From AB-137-C09 sp964458185 (GTDB lineage Bacteria > Pseudomonadota > Zetaproteobacteria > Mariprofundales > Mariprofundaceae), in the NCBI GenBank assembly GCA_964458185.1, contig CAYWFG010000010.1, forward strand, positions 4,971-68,970: DNA of 64,000 nt, in the 5' to 3' direction. The notes beneath the pieces were generated by a model that saw only the letters and a program-made list of their open reading frames with translations, did not search any database and was not told the origin of the DNA. Position 1 is the stretch's first letter; every line of letters starts with the position of its first letter. The translations under genes and the position numbers were made by a program. Below, piece by piece: positions 8,300 to 17,819 of this stretch.

Positions 8300-11227
8300 T
8301 TACAAGGTAATAATATCCATTGTTCCCTTTAAACTTTCTGCTGATGATGGACTGGTAATAATCGCTGTGTGTGCATATTCAGGCTGTAGCCAGCGCGTCG
8401 CTACGCGGGTTAAGTCGTCTAAGGTCACATCCAAGATACGTTGGCGGTATCCACGGCGTTGTGCAGGTGTGCGCCCACGCAATGTACGGTGGAATGTGGA
8501 TGAGGCTTCTCCTGCGGGTGAACCGGGTGCATCCATGCTACCGATGATTCCTAATACGGCTTCTTCGAGCAAGCGTTCTTCATGCTGATGATCCAACAAC
8601 CAATCAATAGAACGGTCAAAATCATCCAAGGTGTCTTGCAAGCGGGGATCACGGTAAGAATAAAAGCGAAATGCACCGACATCAGCATCAAAAGCTGCGC
8701 CGCCGCCATAAGCGCCCCCTTGTTCACGGATGCTTCGGTGTAAAAAGTTATTGCGTAAAAATGAACCCAACACCTGCAAAGGGGCAGCATCTGGGTGGTT
8801 TGTTGCTACAGTTGGGTAAGCTCGGGCGCAAAAGTTGACTTGTGTTGTGGTCACCCATACTTGGTTAACGCGCTCTTTTTTAGGCGCGGGTAAAGAAAGA
8901 TTTATCATGCCGCTAGATGCTGTCGCGCCATGCCAACTGTTTGCTGCTTGTGCTTGCAAGGAGGCAAGGTGCTGTTCTTCAGCAAGCAGCAGTATTTGTC
9001 TTGGTGCTTGCACGATCATTTTTTGAATGTGGCATAAATTATGCTGCATGTTTTTCATGGCATCATGGTCTTGTTCTAATGATTGATCCAATGCCTTGAT
9101 CCACTGAATACCAGCCAAGCCACCCCATGCATGCTTTAATTGGGCAATCGGGTTAAATGCGGCTGATGCAGCACACATTGCCAATGTATGACCATGCCCC
9201 ACCACCGCACGCTCACTGCGTAAACGGGATTGTGATACCAGTTCTTTCAAACGCTCTGATTCATCAAAATGGGTTTGTTCCAGTGTCTCCATCATTAGGC
9301 GCATGAAAGGTTCTTGGTTGCGTTGTAATGCTTTGCCTGATAGCACATAATGACTATGGTAATGTTGATGATCGTGAATACTGGCATGAATACTGGTATG
9401 CGCACCAATCCCGCCTGTAACCGAGGCTTGCAATGCTTGCGTTGCCAAATAATCACGCCCACCACTGCCCAATTCATCCACAATGTGAGTAAAAAATGGT
9501 AACATCGCCTGTGATTGTTCATCCATTTCGGGTAGTTGAACAATCAGTGTGCCATACACTAAGCCATTGGTAGCACAGGCATAACTGCTTGCATCCATGG
9601 TGGCAATGCTTGATGTTTGACCTTCTGGCAAAGAAAATTCACTGGGGATGTCATCACGGGTGACTTTGGGTAACAACTCTGGGTCATCCGTGCTTTCTTG
9701 CCTTGCTTTCAACGCCTGTGATTGACGAATAATGGTTTCTTTTTCTTGCTCACTCAAACCTGCTTTAATCGCTGCCAAACGCGCTGCTTCGTTTTCTTGT
9801 TCACGCGCTGCTTGTGCCTTATCAGCTACCATAATCAAGCGAACACGGTGTTGATTGTTCAATAAACCATTCACTAAATTTTGGATAAAATCTGGCTCTT
9901 GCACGCGCTCACGAAGTTTAACTAATAGGGGGTTAATATTCAGTATCGGTGCAACGTCAGCATCATACAAAGCAGGGGTGAGGGCATCGACCATCAGGCT
10001 AAGACCATAAGGAAAACCATCGCCCCCAACTTCACGCTGTGATAATTCCAGTTGGTGCAACACAGCATCCACTTGTTGTTGTGGTACGCCTTCTGTGGCA
10101 ATGCGCTCTAATGTGTCCAGAATATACTGTTCAGCGGCATCGGCAACATCAGCATGGCAGCCTTCAAAACCACAACAAAACACCATTTCTAAGGTTGAAT
10201 CATGCAGCCCACAAAGTGGGGAGGGGGCTTCACCAAGGTCGCTGGTTTCCAGTGCATGACGCAAGGGTGATGCGCTATTTGCCAACAATACGCTCGATAA
10301 TAAATGCGTTGTCAATACTGTTTCAGTATCGGTGCTGGCATCGAGTAACCAGCCTAGCACAATATGTGTTTTATTGTCGGCGTTGTCCTCTTCTTCGACG
10401 GCATAGGTGGTCTTCACCCGTTTGGGTGCATTAAAGCGTTGTTCTTTTCCTACACGAATGCGTTGATCTAGAGCGGTGAAATCTTTTAACACCCGTTGTT
10501 CAAATACCACTTGATGATCTACTGCTGGCATATTACCATAGGTCATGAATATCGCATTGCTAGGGTGGTAATGGGTCGCATGAAAGGCAAGTAATTCTTC
10601 ATGCGTTACATTAGGGATGTCTACAGGGTCGCCACCAGAATTGTAGTGGTACGTTTGGGTGGGAAATAAATGGGTGCTTAATGCCTGCCATAAACTACTC
10701 ACAGGCGAACTCATTGCGCCTTTCATTTCATTAAATACTACGCCCTTGTAGGCTAAAGGGGTGCTTGGGTCATCCATGGTTTCAAACTCAAGGCGATGAC
10801 CTTCTTGCAAAAAATCCATTTTATCCAAACGGGGAAAAAATGCAGAATCCAAATAAACCTGTAGCAGGTTATTAAAGTCTTTTTTATTGCAACTGGCAAA
10901 CGGGTAGGCAGTCCAATCGCTGGAGGTGAACGCATTCATGAATGTATTCAGCGAGCGGCGAGTCATCATAAAAAATGGATCACGCACAGGGAAGCTACGG
11001 CTACCACACAAGGCAGTATGCTCCAAAATATGGGCAACCCCCGTGGAATCTTCAGGCACGGTGCGAAAACCGACCAAAAAAGCATTTTGGGCATCATCCG
11101 CTGCCAAATGAATATGTACAGCCCCTGTTTTTGTGTGAATAAACTCTTGCAGTTCAATATGCAATGTATCAATACGGGTACTGCGTTGAAAGGTGAATGT
11201 TGCACATGTTTCAGGTTGTTGGGGCAT
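8300..11227 (-). CDS. M16C metallopeptidase, presequence protease (PreP/Cym1) type
   Basis: A 975-residue zinc peptidase of the insulinase superfamily. The inverted zinc motif HILEH lies at residues 66-70, and the distal acidic ligand region is in FNEMKGA. The flanking GSRSFPVRDPFF and NTFMNAFTSSDWTAYPF are typical of the PreP/Cym1/falcilysin branch. The second half has the usual M16 repeat, ending in the arginine/tyrosine region REQGGAYGGG. No signal peptide is seen, so it is probably cytoplasmic and degrades small peptides. It follows the 143-residue gene with a 12 bp gap and is probably last in the murA-hisG transcript. Confidence 0.93.
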   Translation of the reverse strand: MPQQPETCATFTFQRSTRIDTLHIELQEFIHTKTGAVHIHLAADDAQNAFLVGFRTVPEDSTGVAHILEHTALCGSRSFPVRDPFFMMTRRSLNTFMNAFTSSDWTAYPFASCNKKDFNNLLQVYLDSAFFPRLDKMDFLQEGHRLEFETMDDPSTPLAYKGVVFNEMKGAMSSPVSSLWQALSTHLFPTQTYHYNSGGDPVDIPNVTHEELLAFHATHYHPSNAIFMTYGNMPAVDHQVVFEQRVLKDFTALDQRIRVGKEQRFNAPKRVKTTYAVEEEDNADNKTHIVLGWLLDASTDTETVLTTHLLSSVLLANSASPLRHALETSDLGEAPSPLCGLHDSTLEMVFCCGFEGCHADVADAAEQYILDTLERIATEGVPQQQVDAVLHQLELSQREVGGDGFPYGLSLMVDALTPALYDADVAPILNINPLLVKLRERVQEPDFIQNLVNGLLNNQHRVRLIMVADKAQAAREQENEAARLAAIKAGLSEQEKETIIRQSQALKARQESTDDPELLPKVTRDDIPSEFSLPEGQTSSIATMDASSYACATNGLVYGTLIVQLPEMDEQSQAMLPFFTHIVDELGSGGRDYLATQALQASVTGGIGAHTSIHASIHDHQHYHSHYVLSGKALQRNQEPFMRLMMETLEQTHFDESERLKELVSQSRLRSERAVVGHGHTLAMCAASAAFNPIAQLKHAWGGLAGIQWIKALDQSLEQDHDAMKNMQHNLCHIQKMIVQAPRQILLLAEEQHLASLQAQAANSWHGATASSGMINLSLPAPKKERVNQVWVTTTQVNFCARAYPTVATNHPDAAPLQVLGSFLRNNFLHRSIREQGGAYGGGAAFDADVGAFRFYSYRDPRLQDTLDDFDRSIDWLLDHQHEERLLEEAVLGIIGSMDAPGSPAGEASSTFHRTLRGRTPAQRRGYRQRILDVTLDDLTRVATRWLQPEYAHTAIITSPSSAESLKGTMDIITL

Positions 11228-11239
11228 AAAGGTATCCTA

Positions 11240-11671
11240 TTAGTTTTTTATAGCGCGCATTTCTTGCACATCATCATTACCATCAAAGATAGCCGTGGCG
11301 ATAATGCGGCTGGCAATGGCATCAATATGTTCTTGAAGCGTTTTATCCAACGCTTGAAATTCAGGCCATAATTTTTCATCAACAAACGTAGGGGAAATCA
11401 CTGCCATTAATGTGGTGTGATGCTGGCGATAACGACGGTAAGGATTGATGTCATAACGGCGCAACAATGCCACCATTAAACGTACCGACCATTTATTGCC
11501 CAAGCTAAATTGGTATTCAATCGGCGGATCAATGACTTTGTATTCGGCAATGCGTTTTTTCATCCGCTCTAGCGCAGACTTTGCTGCATCGCGCTCGCCC
11601 TCTGTGCCTGCGCCTGCATGAAGGACTTCGATTTTACGCAGTTTCGCTAAAAGCTTTTCTTCATCCGTCAT
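11240..11671 (-). CDS. Uncharacterised 143-residue protein
   Basis: The start was placed at 11671 because GGAG sits 7-8 bases upstream of that ATG. A longer reading would begin at 11722, inside hisG. The N-terminus (DEEKLLAKLRKIEVLHAGAG, then GERDAAKSALERMKKRI) resembles the helical N-terminal region of DUF2786-like proteins of phages and proteobacteria. The rest is basic and not recognised. It overlaps the end of hisG by 11 bp and lies 12 bp before the M16 peptidase gene, so all three are probably co-transcribed. The function is unknown and the DUF2786 resemblance is tentative. Confidence 0.7.
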   Translation of the reverse strand: MTDEEKLLAKLRKIEVLHAGAGTEGERDAAKSALERMKKRIAEYKVIDPPIEYQFSLGNKWSVRLMVALLRRYDINPYRRYRQHHTTLMAVISPTFVDEKLWPEFQALDKTLQEHIDAIASRIIATAIFDGNDDVQEMRAIKN

Positions 11672-12350
11672 GGTTTTTTTCTCCTTGTCGTTGTACCTCG
11701 ACAGCATCACGCAATCTCGCAATCAATGGTTTGATGATCACACCACGGGTCACGGCACTGGCAGGATTAACAATCAAACGACTAGAAATATCAAACAAGG
11801 TGGTCTCTTCAATCAAGCCATTGGCTTTGAGCGTGCTGCCTGTTTCGACCACATCGACAATGCGTTCTGCCATGCCAACCAAGGGGGCTAATTCCATCGA
11901 GCCATACAAATGAATAATCTCACTTTGCAAACCTTGCTGGCGGTAGTATTGGGCGGTTAAAAAATCATATTTGGTGGCAACGCGGATGCGTGATCCTCGT
12001 GCAGGCGCACCTTGCGCAATCAGTGCTTTAGGCCCAGCCACACACAAACGGCAACGACCGATTTCTAAATCCAGTGGTGCGTAGACATTGGGACGTGATT
12101 CTAACAAAATATCTTGCCCAACAATGCCCATGTCTGCTGCACCTTGCACCACATAGGTGCATACATCAGCGGCACGAATAATAAGAAAACGTACTGCCCA
12201 ATGATTCACTACAGGGCCATCAACCATCAGCTTTCGGGTGGTTAATACATCTTCTTGGGGCATTAATGCAGCTTGCTCCAGCAAGGGCAATGTTTGCTGT
12301 AAAATACGCCCTTTTGCTAAGGCAATTGTTATTGTTTGTTTATTAGGCAT
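11661..12350 (-). CDS. hisG: ATP phosphoribosyltransferase, short form
   Basis: A 229-residue catalytic subunit for the first step of histidine synthesis, condensing ATP with PRPP. It begins with TIALAKGRILQQTLPLL and contains the PRPP loop region (VDVVETGSTLKANGL). It lacks the C-terminal regulatory domain of long HisG. Short forms work as a hetero-octamer with HisZ, which is not in this window. The start overlaps the end of murA by 8 bp. The murA-hisG order is common in proteobacteria. Confidence 0.95.
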   Translation of the reverse strand: MPNKQTITIALAKGRILQQTLPLLEQAALMPQEDVLTTRKLMVDGPVVNHWAVRFLIIRAADVCTYVVQGAADMGIVGQDILLESRPNVYAPLDLEIGRCRLCVAGPKALIAQGAPARGSRIRVATKYDFLTAQYYRQQGLQSEIIHLYGSMELAPLVGMAERIVDVVETGSTLKANGLIEETTLFDISSRLIVNPASAVTRGVIIKPLIARLRDAVEVQRQGEKNHDG

Positions 12351-13638
12351 AAAGCATCACCCCATGGTCGCCATGACCAGCATCGCTGCGTCGTTCAATT
12401 TGCGCACCTAAGCTACCCAGTTTTTCTTCAATACGTTCATAACCACGATCAATATGGTAAACCCGTGAAAGAATTGTTTCGCCCTTAGCAGCTAAACCTG
12501 CTAATACCAGCGAGGCAGAAGCACGCAAATCAGTCGCCATCACGGGCGCACCTGATAATGTTGGCATGCCCTGAACCGTTGCCAAATGACCATCCAAATG
12601 AATGTTTGCACCCATGCGCAATAATTCTTGCACATGCATAAAACGATTTTCAAAAATAGTTTCAGCGATCACGCTATTGCCCTCTGCGGTACACATCAAT
12701 GCCATGAACTGGGCTTGTAGATCGGTGGGGAAGCCGGGGTGCGGTGCAGTTTGAACGTTGCATGCTTGCAAACGCCCATTGACACGGCAGCGAATGCTAT
12801 CGGCAGTGCAATCAACCGTTGCACCTGCTTCGGTTATTTTTTCTAAAAAAGCAGTGAGTAAGGCAGGGTCGGTATTGCTTACGGTGACATCTCCCCCCGT
12901 GATCAAACCCGCTGCCAAATAGGTCGCGGTTTCAATGCGGTCAGCAATAACATGGACTTCACCGCCATGAATACGCTTAACCCCACGAATCACAATGCGA
13001 CTGGTGCCGTCACCTTCAATGTCTGCGCCCAATTGCCGCAGCGCATCGGCGAGATTCACCACTTCAGGTTCTCGCGCTGCATTTTCTAGCACGGTCGTGC
13101 CATTTGCCAAGGTGGCAGCCATCATTAAGTTTTCTGTTCCTGTCACAGTCACTTGAGAAAAATCAATATGCGCCCCATGCAAGCCACTACCTGCATCCAC
13201 CACCACATCACCATGTTCCATGGCAACGATTGCGCCCATTGCCTCTAAACCGCGCAAATGCAAATCAATAGGACGTGCGCCGATGGCACACCCCCCCGGC
13301 AAGCTTACCCTAGCATGACCAAAGCGAGCCACCAGCGGGCCTAATACCAACGATGAAGCGCGCATGGTCTTGACCAATTCATAGGGTGCTTGGGGTTTAT
13401 CTGCTGTGCGACTATCAATATGCAAGCAATGTTGATCGTCGTAGGTGACTTCTGCACCTTGCCAAGAAATTAACGTCATCATGGTTGTAATATCGAGCAA
13501 ATGGGGAATGCGGTGGTATACCACGGGGCCATCGGCTAAAATTGAGGCTGCCAATAATGGCAACGCGGCATTTTTAGCACCGCTGCTTTCGACTGTGCCA
13601 TATAGCGGCACACCACCTTGAATAAAAATTTGATCCAC
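12343..13638 (-). CDS. murA: UDP-GlcNAc 1-carboxyvinyltransferase
   Basis: A 431-residue enzyme for the first committed step of peptidoglycan precursor synthesis, transferring enolpyruvyl from PEP to UDP-GlcNAc. The N-terminal SSGAKNAALPLLAA and the PGGCAIGARPIDLHL loop are clear. The catalytic cysteine is Cys117, so a fosfomycin-sensitive type is expected. Its length is normal. It is first in a minus-strand group with hisG. The upstream gap (13639-13932) carries a family 1 repeat element. Confidence 0.97.
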   Translation of the reverse strand: MDQIFIQGGVPLYGTVESSGAKNAALPLLAASILADGPVVYHRIPHLLDITTMMTLISWQGAEVTYDDQHCLHIDSRTADKPQAPYELVKTMRASSLVLGPLVARFGHARVSLPGGCAIGARPIDLHLRGLEAMGAIVAMEHGDVVVDAGSGLHGAHIDFSQVTVTGTENLMMAATLANGTTVLENAAREPEVVNLADALRQLGADIEGDGTSRIVIRGVKRIHGGEVHVIADRIETATYLAAGLITGGDVTVSNTDPALLTAFLEKITEAGATVDCTADSIRCRVNGRLQACNVQTAPHPGFPTDLQAQFMALMCTAEGNSVIAETIFENRFMHVQELLRMGANIHLDGHLATVQGMPTLSGAPVMATDLRASASLVLAGLAAKGETILSRVYHIDRGYERIEEKLGSLGAQIERRSDAGHGDHGVMLYA

Positions 13639-13758
13639 TCAAACACTCCACATTATTGCACATTGGAATCAGTATGAAATGCATACGATTCCCCTTCCCA
13701 AAGGGGGCATGATAGCTTTGAAGGGTAAAATATACACAATCAATCACTAAGTTATTTT

Positions 13759-13924
13759 GTGATGTTACGCAAGTTGACCTTTTATAAATCATGTTGAATG
13801 ATTAAAGGCTCGTTCCCATGCTCCTGCGTGGGAACGGATATGCAATATACTTACCCATAATATGCGTTCCCACGCAGGAGCGTGGGAACGAGAGGCACGC
13901 TTTAGCCTAACTGCGTAACATCAG
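13759..13924. repeat. MITE-like element, inverted-repeat family 1
   Basis: About 166 bp. The left end reads GTGATGTTACGCAAGTT (one change from the consensus) and the right end is its inverted partner AACTGCGTAACATCAG. Inside are two 26 bp palindromic units (13811-13836 and 13865-13890) built on CGTTCCCA/TGGGAACG, in opposite orientation, so the element could fold into a large hairpin. There is no coding capacity. It fills most of the murA-malQ gap. Confidence 0.75.
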
Positions 13925-13932
13925 TTGTTTTT

Positions 13933-15414
13933 TCAACGCTGGTGAAGCGCAACCATCGCTTTAACTTTTGCCCAACAAGCAGCATCTTCCGCTTGCTTTG
14001 TGTTCATTCGCCAACACCAGTTGTTTTTGATGGTGCCGGGTGTATTAAAGCGGGCTGTCGTTGGCAAACTTAATACATCTTGCATAGGTACAATGGCAAG
14101 TTCAGCCACAGAGGCAAGGGCAGCATTCATCAGTGCATCAGCAATTTCATCATCTTCACAAGAAAAAAGTTTTTTTACATGGCTGCGTACATGGGGTTCA
14201 GCCTGTGCATACCAACCCACTGTGGTGTCGTTGTCGTGCGTTCCTGTATAAACCACGCTGTCTTGATCGTGATTGTTCGGCAAATAAGGGTTGTCGTCGT
14301 CACCGCCAAACGCAAAGTGTAAAATTTTCATCCCCGATAAACCAAAGCGTTGCCGCAGTGCCGTCACTGGTTCAGTAATCAAGCCTAAATCTTCGGCAAT
14401 CAATGGTAGCGAATCTAACGATTGTTGTAACGCCTCAAGCAATGCTGCCCCAGGTGCGGGCAACCATACACCTTTTTTACCATTTGATTCGCCAGCAGGA
14501 ATCGCCCAATAGGCTTCTAGCCCTCTAAAATGGTCAATGCGCATCCAGTCCATGCGCAATAATTGATGCCGTACGCGGTCTTGCCACCAGCTAAAATTAT
14601 CTTTTGCCATTACTTCCCAATGGTACAAAGGGTTTCCCCAGCGTTGTCCTGTCGTTGAAAAATAATCAGGCGGAACGCCTGCCACATGGGTGCAATTGCC
14701 ATCGTCATTCAAGGTAAACAATTCGTGATGACTCCATACATCGGCTGAATCGTGGGCAACATAAATGGGTAAGTCGCCAAATAAAATGACACCTCGTTTT
14801 TGTGCATGATTTTTAATCGTTTGCCATTGTCGTTCAAACATAAATTGCTCAAAATAGATGCGTGACACTTCTTGCGGGAAATCATGCTCTGCCTGTTGCA
14901 AAGTTTGTTCGCTGTATTGCTTCCACGGCTTACGCCATTGCCACCAACCCTTGCCTTGGTGCGCATCTTTGATTGCCATAAAACAAGCAAAGTCATGCAA
15001 CCAAGGGCGATGTTTTTGCATAAATGCATCCCACGTTAAACGAAGTTCAGCATCGTTCGGTAATACCGTATCAAAAAAATACTGTGCAGCCTTGGCACGG
15101 GCAACGCTGGCAGGGAGCATGCCTGCGATGACCTGTGCCAGTAATGCATCAGAGAGCCAGCCAGCACTTGCCAAGGGTCTTACATCAATCAGCTCAGGGT
15201 TACCCGCAAAGGTTGAGAGCGTTTCGTAAGGTGAGCCATGCCCATGGGTTGGGCCCAGCGGTAAAAATTGCCATACGCGAATACCCGTTGCAGCGAGTCG
15301 ATCAATGAACGCAAGTGCCTCTGCACCACAAACGCCTTGCGAAAAAGGACTAGGTAACGATGTGATATGCAACAATATGCCAGCCCGACGCACACCATGC
15401 AGTGAAACATCCAT
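13933..15414 (-). CDS. malQ: 4-alpha-glucanotransferase
   Basis: A 493-residue GH77 amylomaltase that transfers maltodextrin chains and releases glucose. Visible motifs are the N-terminal RRAGILLHITSLPSPF, the nucleophile region RIDHFRGLEAYWAIP, the acid/base region IAEDLGLI and YTGTHDNDTTVGW. The ATG at 15414 shares one base with the stop of the GH57 gene (TGATG). A TTG three bases upstream is also possible. The transcript is probably ppa-GH57-malQ. Together with the phosphorylase at 25112 it points to intracellular glucan turnover. Confidence 0.96.
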   Translation of the reverse strand: MDVSLHGVRRAGILLHITSLPSPFSQGVCGAEALAFIDRLAATGIRVWQFLPLGPTHGHGSPYETLSTFAGNPELIDVRPLASAGWLSDALLAQVIAGMLPASVARAKAAQYFFDTVLPNDAELRLTWDAFMQKHRPWLHDFACFMAIKDAHQGKGWWQWRKPWKQYSEQTLQQAEHDFPQEVSRIYFEQFMFERQWQTIKNHAQKRGVILFGDLPIYVAHDSADVWSHHELFTLNDDGNCTHVAGVPPDYFSTTGQRWGNPLYHWEVMAKDNFSWWQDRVRHQLLRMDWMRIDHFRGLEAYWAIPAGESNGKKGVWLPAPGAALLEALQQSLDSLPLIAEDLGLITEPVTALRQRFGLSGMKILHFAFGGDDDNPYLPNNHDQDSVVYTGTHDNDTTVGWYAQAEPHVRSHVKKLFSCEDDEIADALMNAALASVAELAIVPMQDVLSLPTTARFNTPGTIKNNWCWRMNTKQAEDAACWAKVKAMVALHQR

Positions 15415-17105
15415 CAATGATTCCCCCGACGCATAGCACCGCCATCTTCGGCATCACCGCCGCCTAATGAAATACTATGATCCAATGATTCAGGCGATGA
15501 TAGACCCAGCAAGGCATACAATTTACGCAGATGCTGACGGTAAAGACGATCAAAATCTTGTACGACACCCGAAGGATTGTAGTCGCCAAACCACCAAAAC
15601 CAATCTGAACCTTCACAAATTCGCAGTTGCTCGGCGGCAGCATCTTGTGCCGTTTTATCAAGCGCATCAATGGCTGCATCATAAGCAACTTTTGCATCAA
15701 TCAGTAATTCCCACCCTTTGGTTTTGGCGCGGTCGCCAATCCACGTCGATAAATTGCCATAGACCCAAGAGCCTGCGGTTAATGATTCTAGCCGTGCTGG
15801 TGGTGGGCAGGTTGTTAGATAATCGCTAAAGGTGGTCATGCGGTAGTTAGCATCATTGGCAACGGCTTGATACAATGCGGTTAAAAAGGGAATGCCGTTG
15901 TGGTAATAATGCTCCCATGCATTTTCGCCATCCATGATAATCGAAACAACAGGGGCATCCATGCCCTGCGTGCGTTCGCGGATTTGCGATAGTTCATGCA
16001 TGAAATTGGCTACGGCATCGTAAGTATCCCACGTTTTGTATTGAAAACCAATCAGATCAGATAAATGGTCATCACGAAAAAAACAAGGCAAACGCCGCTC
16101 GCCATCGCCCGATAACCACGGTTGGTACAATGCTTCAGGGGCATCTTCACGAACATTGCATGCCAACGAATGATGCAAAATACCTTCACCCGTGGCACAC
16201 CAATCAAAATCTGCATCAGCGAGCAACCCCAAGGTAGCATCAGACACTGCGCCTTCAGCGGGCCAACAACCTGCCGCAGCGTGACCAAAATAATCACGGT
16301 GGCTGGCTTGTGCCAATTCAATATGCTCCACAGCCCGCGCCGTGGCATGGGGGTAGGCACGGGCAGGAATCATGGCATCAGGCACGGTTTCTCGTGCGGT
16401 GTTAAAGTCTAGCATCAGTGGAATGATCGGGTGCGCATAGGGGGTGGTTGATAATTCAATCACGCCTTTATCATGCAATGCACAGTAAAGCATGGGAACT
16501 TCGGCAATCAACGCGGCAATCAAGCTTAATAAATCGCGGCGATCTTGCAGCGTAAAACCACGCGCTTTTTCAAACAAACGACGTGCCACATAATGGGTTT
16601 CACGCGATGTTTCAGCAAGCCAGCCTAAATGATACCATACCATTAAGTCACTAAAGTAATCATCCGATAGGTAGGCTTGATCAGGGTGTGTACGGCAATG
16701 TTCTGCCAAATCCCATAATCGTCCATACGCAGGGTAACGATGAAGGTTATTGCTGTGTTCTAAGCGAAAACAGCTTTGCAATAAAAAAGCACGTTGCGTT
16801 TCGCTGTAAGGCGGTGCTGCAACCAAGGCATCAAGCAAAGGATCATGCATGGTACTTGCCGTGCCATTGAGGTAGGCATGAATGTTTTGACTGTATTCAT
16901 CCAATTGTGCGGTCAGTGACGGCACGTAGTTCACCACTGCCCGCGCCCCTTTAACCTGCGCCAATACCACAGCCATATCGGTGTATTCTTTCATCGCATG
17001 CAAATAAACCCATGGTAAATGGTAATTGCCATCGTTGGCATCGCGGTAAAAGGGTTGATGCATATGCCAATAAAAAATAACGTTAAGGGGACGAGGTGCA
17101 GTCAT
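15414..17105 (-). CDS. GH57 glycoside hydrolase (alpha-amylase/glucanotransferase type)
   Basis: A 563-residue GH57 protein. The N-terminal WHMHQPFYRD and LPWVYLHAMKEY motifs are diagnostic. GCWPAEGAVSD is present, the predicted nucleophile is Glu307 (ATGEG) and the acid/base is Asp392 (IMDGENAWEHY). There is no signal peptide, so it acts on cytoplasmic alpha-glucan. GH57 includes alpha-amylases, branching enzymes and 4-alpha-glucanotransferases, and the sequence alone does not settle which this is. It is coupled to malQ downstream and lies 11 bp after ppa. Confidence 0.92.
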   Translation of the reverse strand: MTAPRPLNVIFYWHMHQPFYRDANDGNYHLPWVYLHAMKEYTDMAVVLAQVKGARAVVNYVPSLTAQLDEYSQNIHAYLNGTASTMHDPLLDALVAAPPYSETQRAFLLQSCFRLEHSNNLHRYPAYGRLWDLAEHCRTHPDQAYLSDDYFSDLMVWYHLGWLAETSRETHYVARRLFEKARGFTLQDRRDLLSLIAALIAEVPMLYCALHDKGVIELSTTPYAHPIIPLMLDFNTARETVPDAMIPARAYPHATARAVEHIELAQASHRDYFGHAAAGCWPAEGAVSDATLGLLADADFDWCATGEGILHHSLACNVREDAPEALYQPWLSGDGERRLPCFFRDDHLSDLIGFQYKTWDTYDAVANFMHELSQIRERTQGMDAPVVSIIMDGENAWEHYYHNGIPFLTALYQAVANDANYRMTTFSDYLTTCPPPARLESLTAGSWVYGNLSTWIGDRAKTKGWELLIDAKVAYDAAIDALDKTAQDAAAEQLRICEGSDWFWWFGDYNPSGVVQDFDRLYRQHLRKLYALLGLSSPESLDHSISLGGGDAEDGGAMRRGNH

Positions 17106-17116
17106 GGTATAGCCTA

Positions 17117-17641
17117 TTACTGTGCGCGAGCGATAGATTCAACGATTTCTTTTTTGGCAGCAGCAGCATCAGCCCAGCCTGTGACTTTCACCCATTTGTT
17201 GGGTTCAAGATCTTTGTAATGCTCAAAGAAATGTTTGATTTGGTCGGTTAAAAAAGAAGGTAGATCTTCTGGGTTTTGCACATGGTTGAACACAGGCTTG
17301 AGTTTGGAGGAAGGTACGGCAAGAATTTTTGCATCATGGCCTGCTTCATCATCCATGTTTAATACGCCAACAGGACGGCAATTGATGACGCACCCCGGAA
17401 TCAACGGAAAGTTACTCACCACCAAAACATCCACAGGATCACCATCATCCGATAATGTGTTGGGTACAAAACCATAATTGCAAGGGTAATGCATCGCCGT
17501 ATGCATAAAACGATCAACAAAAATTGCACCCGATGCTTTGTCTAACTCATATTTGATCGGGTCAGCATGTTGTGGCACTTCAATGACCACATTGATATCA
17601 TCAGGTGGGTTGTTGCCCACTGCTATTTTTTGTAGATCCAT
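17117..17641 (-). CDS. ppa: Inorganic pyrophosphatase
   Basis: A 174-residue family I soluble pyrophosphatase, hydrolysing PPi to two phosphates. Signatures are IEVPQHADPIKYELDK, the central DGDPVDVLV with the catalytic aspartates, and YKDLEPNKWVKV near the end. GGAGGG lies about 9 bases before the ATG. On the minus strand it heads the gene set with the GH57 and malQ genes. Confidence 0.97.
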   Translation of the reverse strand: MDLQKIAVGNNPPDDINVVIEVPQHADPIKYELDKASGAIFVDRFMHTAMHYPCNYGFVPNTLSDDGDPVDVLVVSNFPLIPGCVINCRPVGVLNMDDEAGHDAKILAVPSSKLKPVFNHVQNPEDLPSFLTDQIKHFFEHYKDLEPNKWVKVTGWADAAAAKKEIVESIARAQ

Positions 17642-17819
17642 AATATATCCCTCCGTTTAAAAAACAATGCGCTATTGTAGGAAGAACTTAATCACAGTAA
17701 ATGACTGATGTTATTTTGCAACGGGTGCAGTTACCCCAGTCATGTTGAAAATGTATGCAAGCAAGATAATCATGGCAGCATTGGCTCATAACAGTGGTGA
17801 AGTCAGAGGAGAGAGAATC

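Noticed and set aside
10039..10434. 131-codon frame opposite the M16 peptidase gene
   Set aside because: It overlaps a conserved protein-coding region and has no domain or ribosome site.
13811..13890. Palindromic CGTTCCCA units as a CRISPR array
   Set aside because: There are only two units here, in opposite orientation, with a 28 bp gap, and the same unit recurs singly at 56661. No cas genes are near. They belong to the family 1 elements.
17705..17713. Further copy of the family 1 end (CTGATGTTA)
   Set aside because: Only 9 bases match and the following CGCA is absent (TTTTGCA instead). No inverted partner was found before rsuA.
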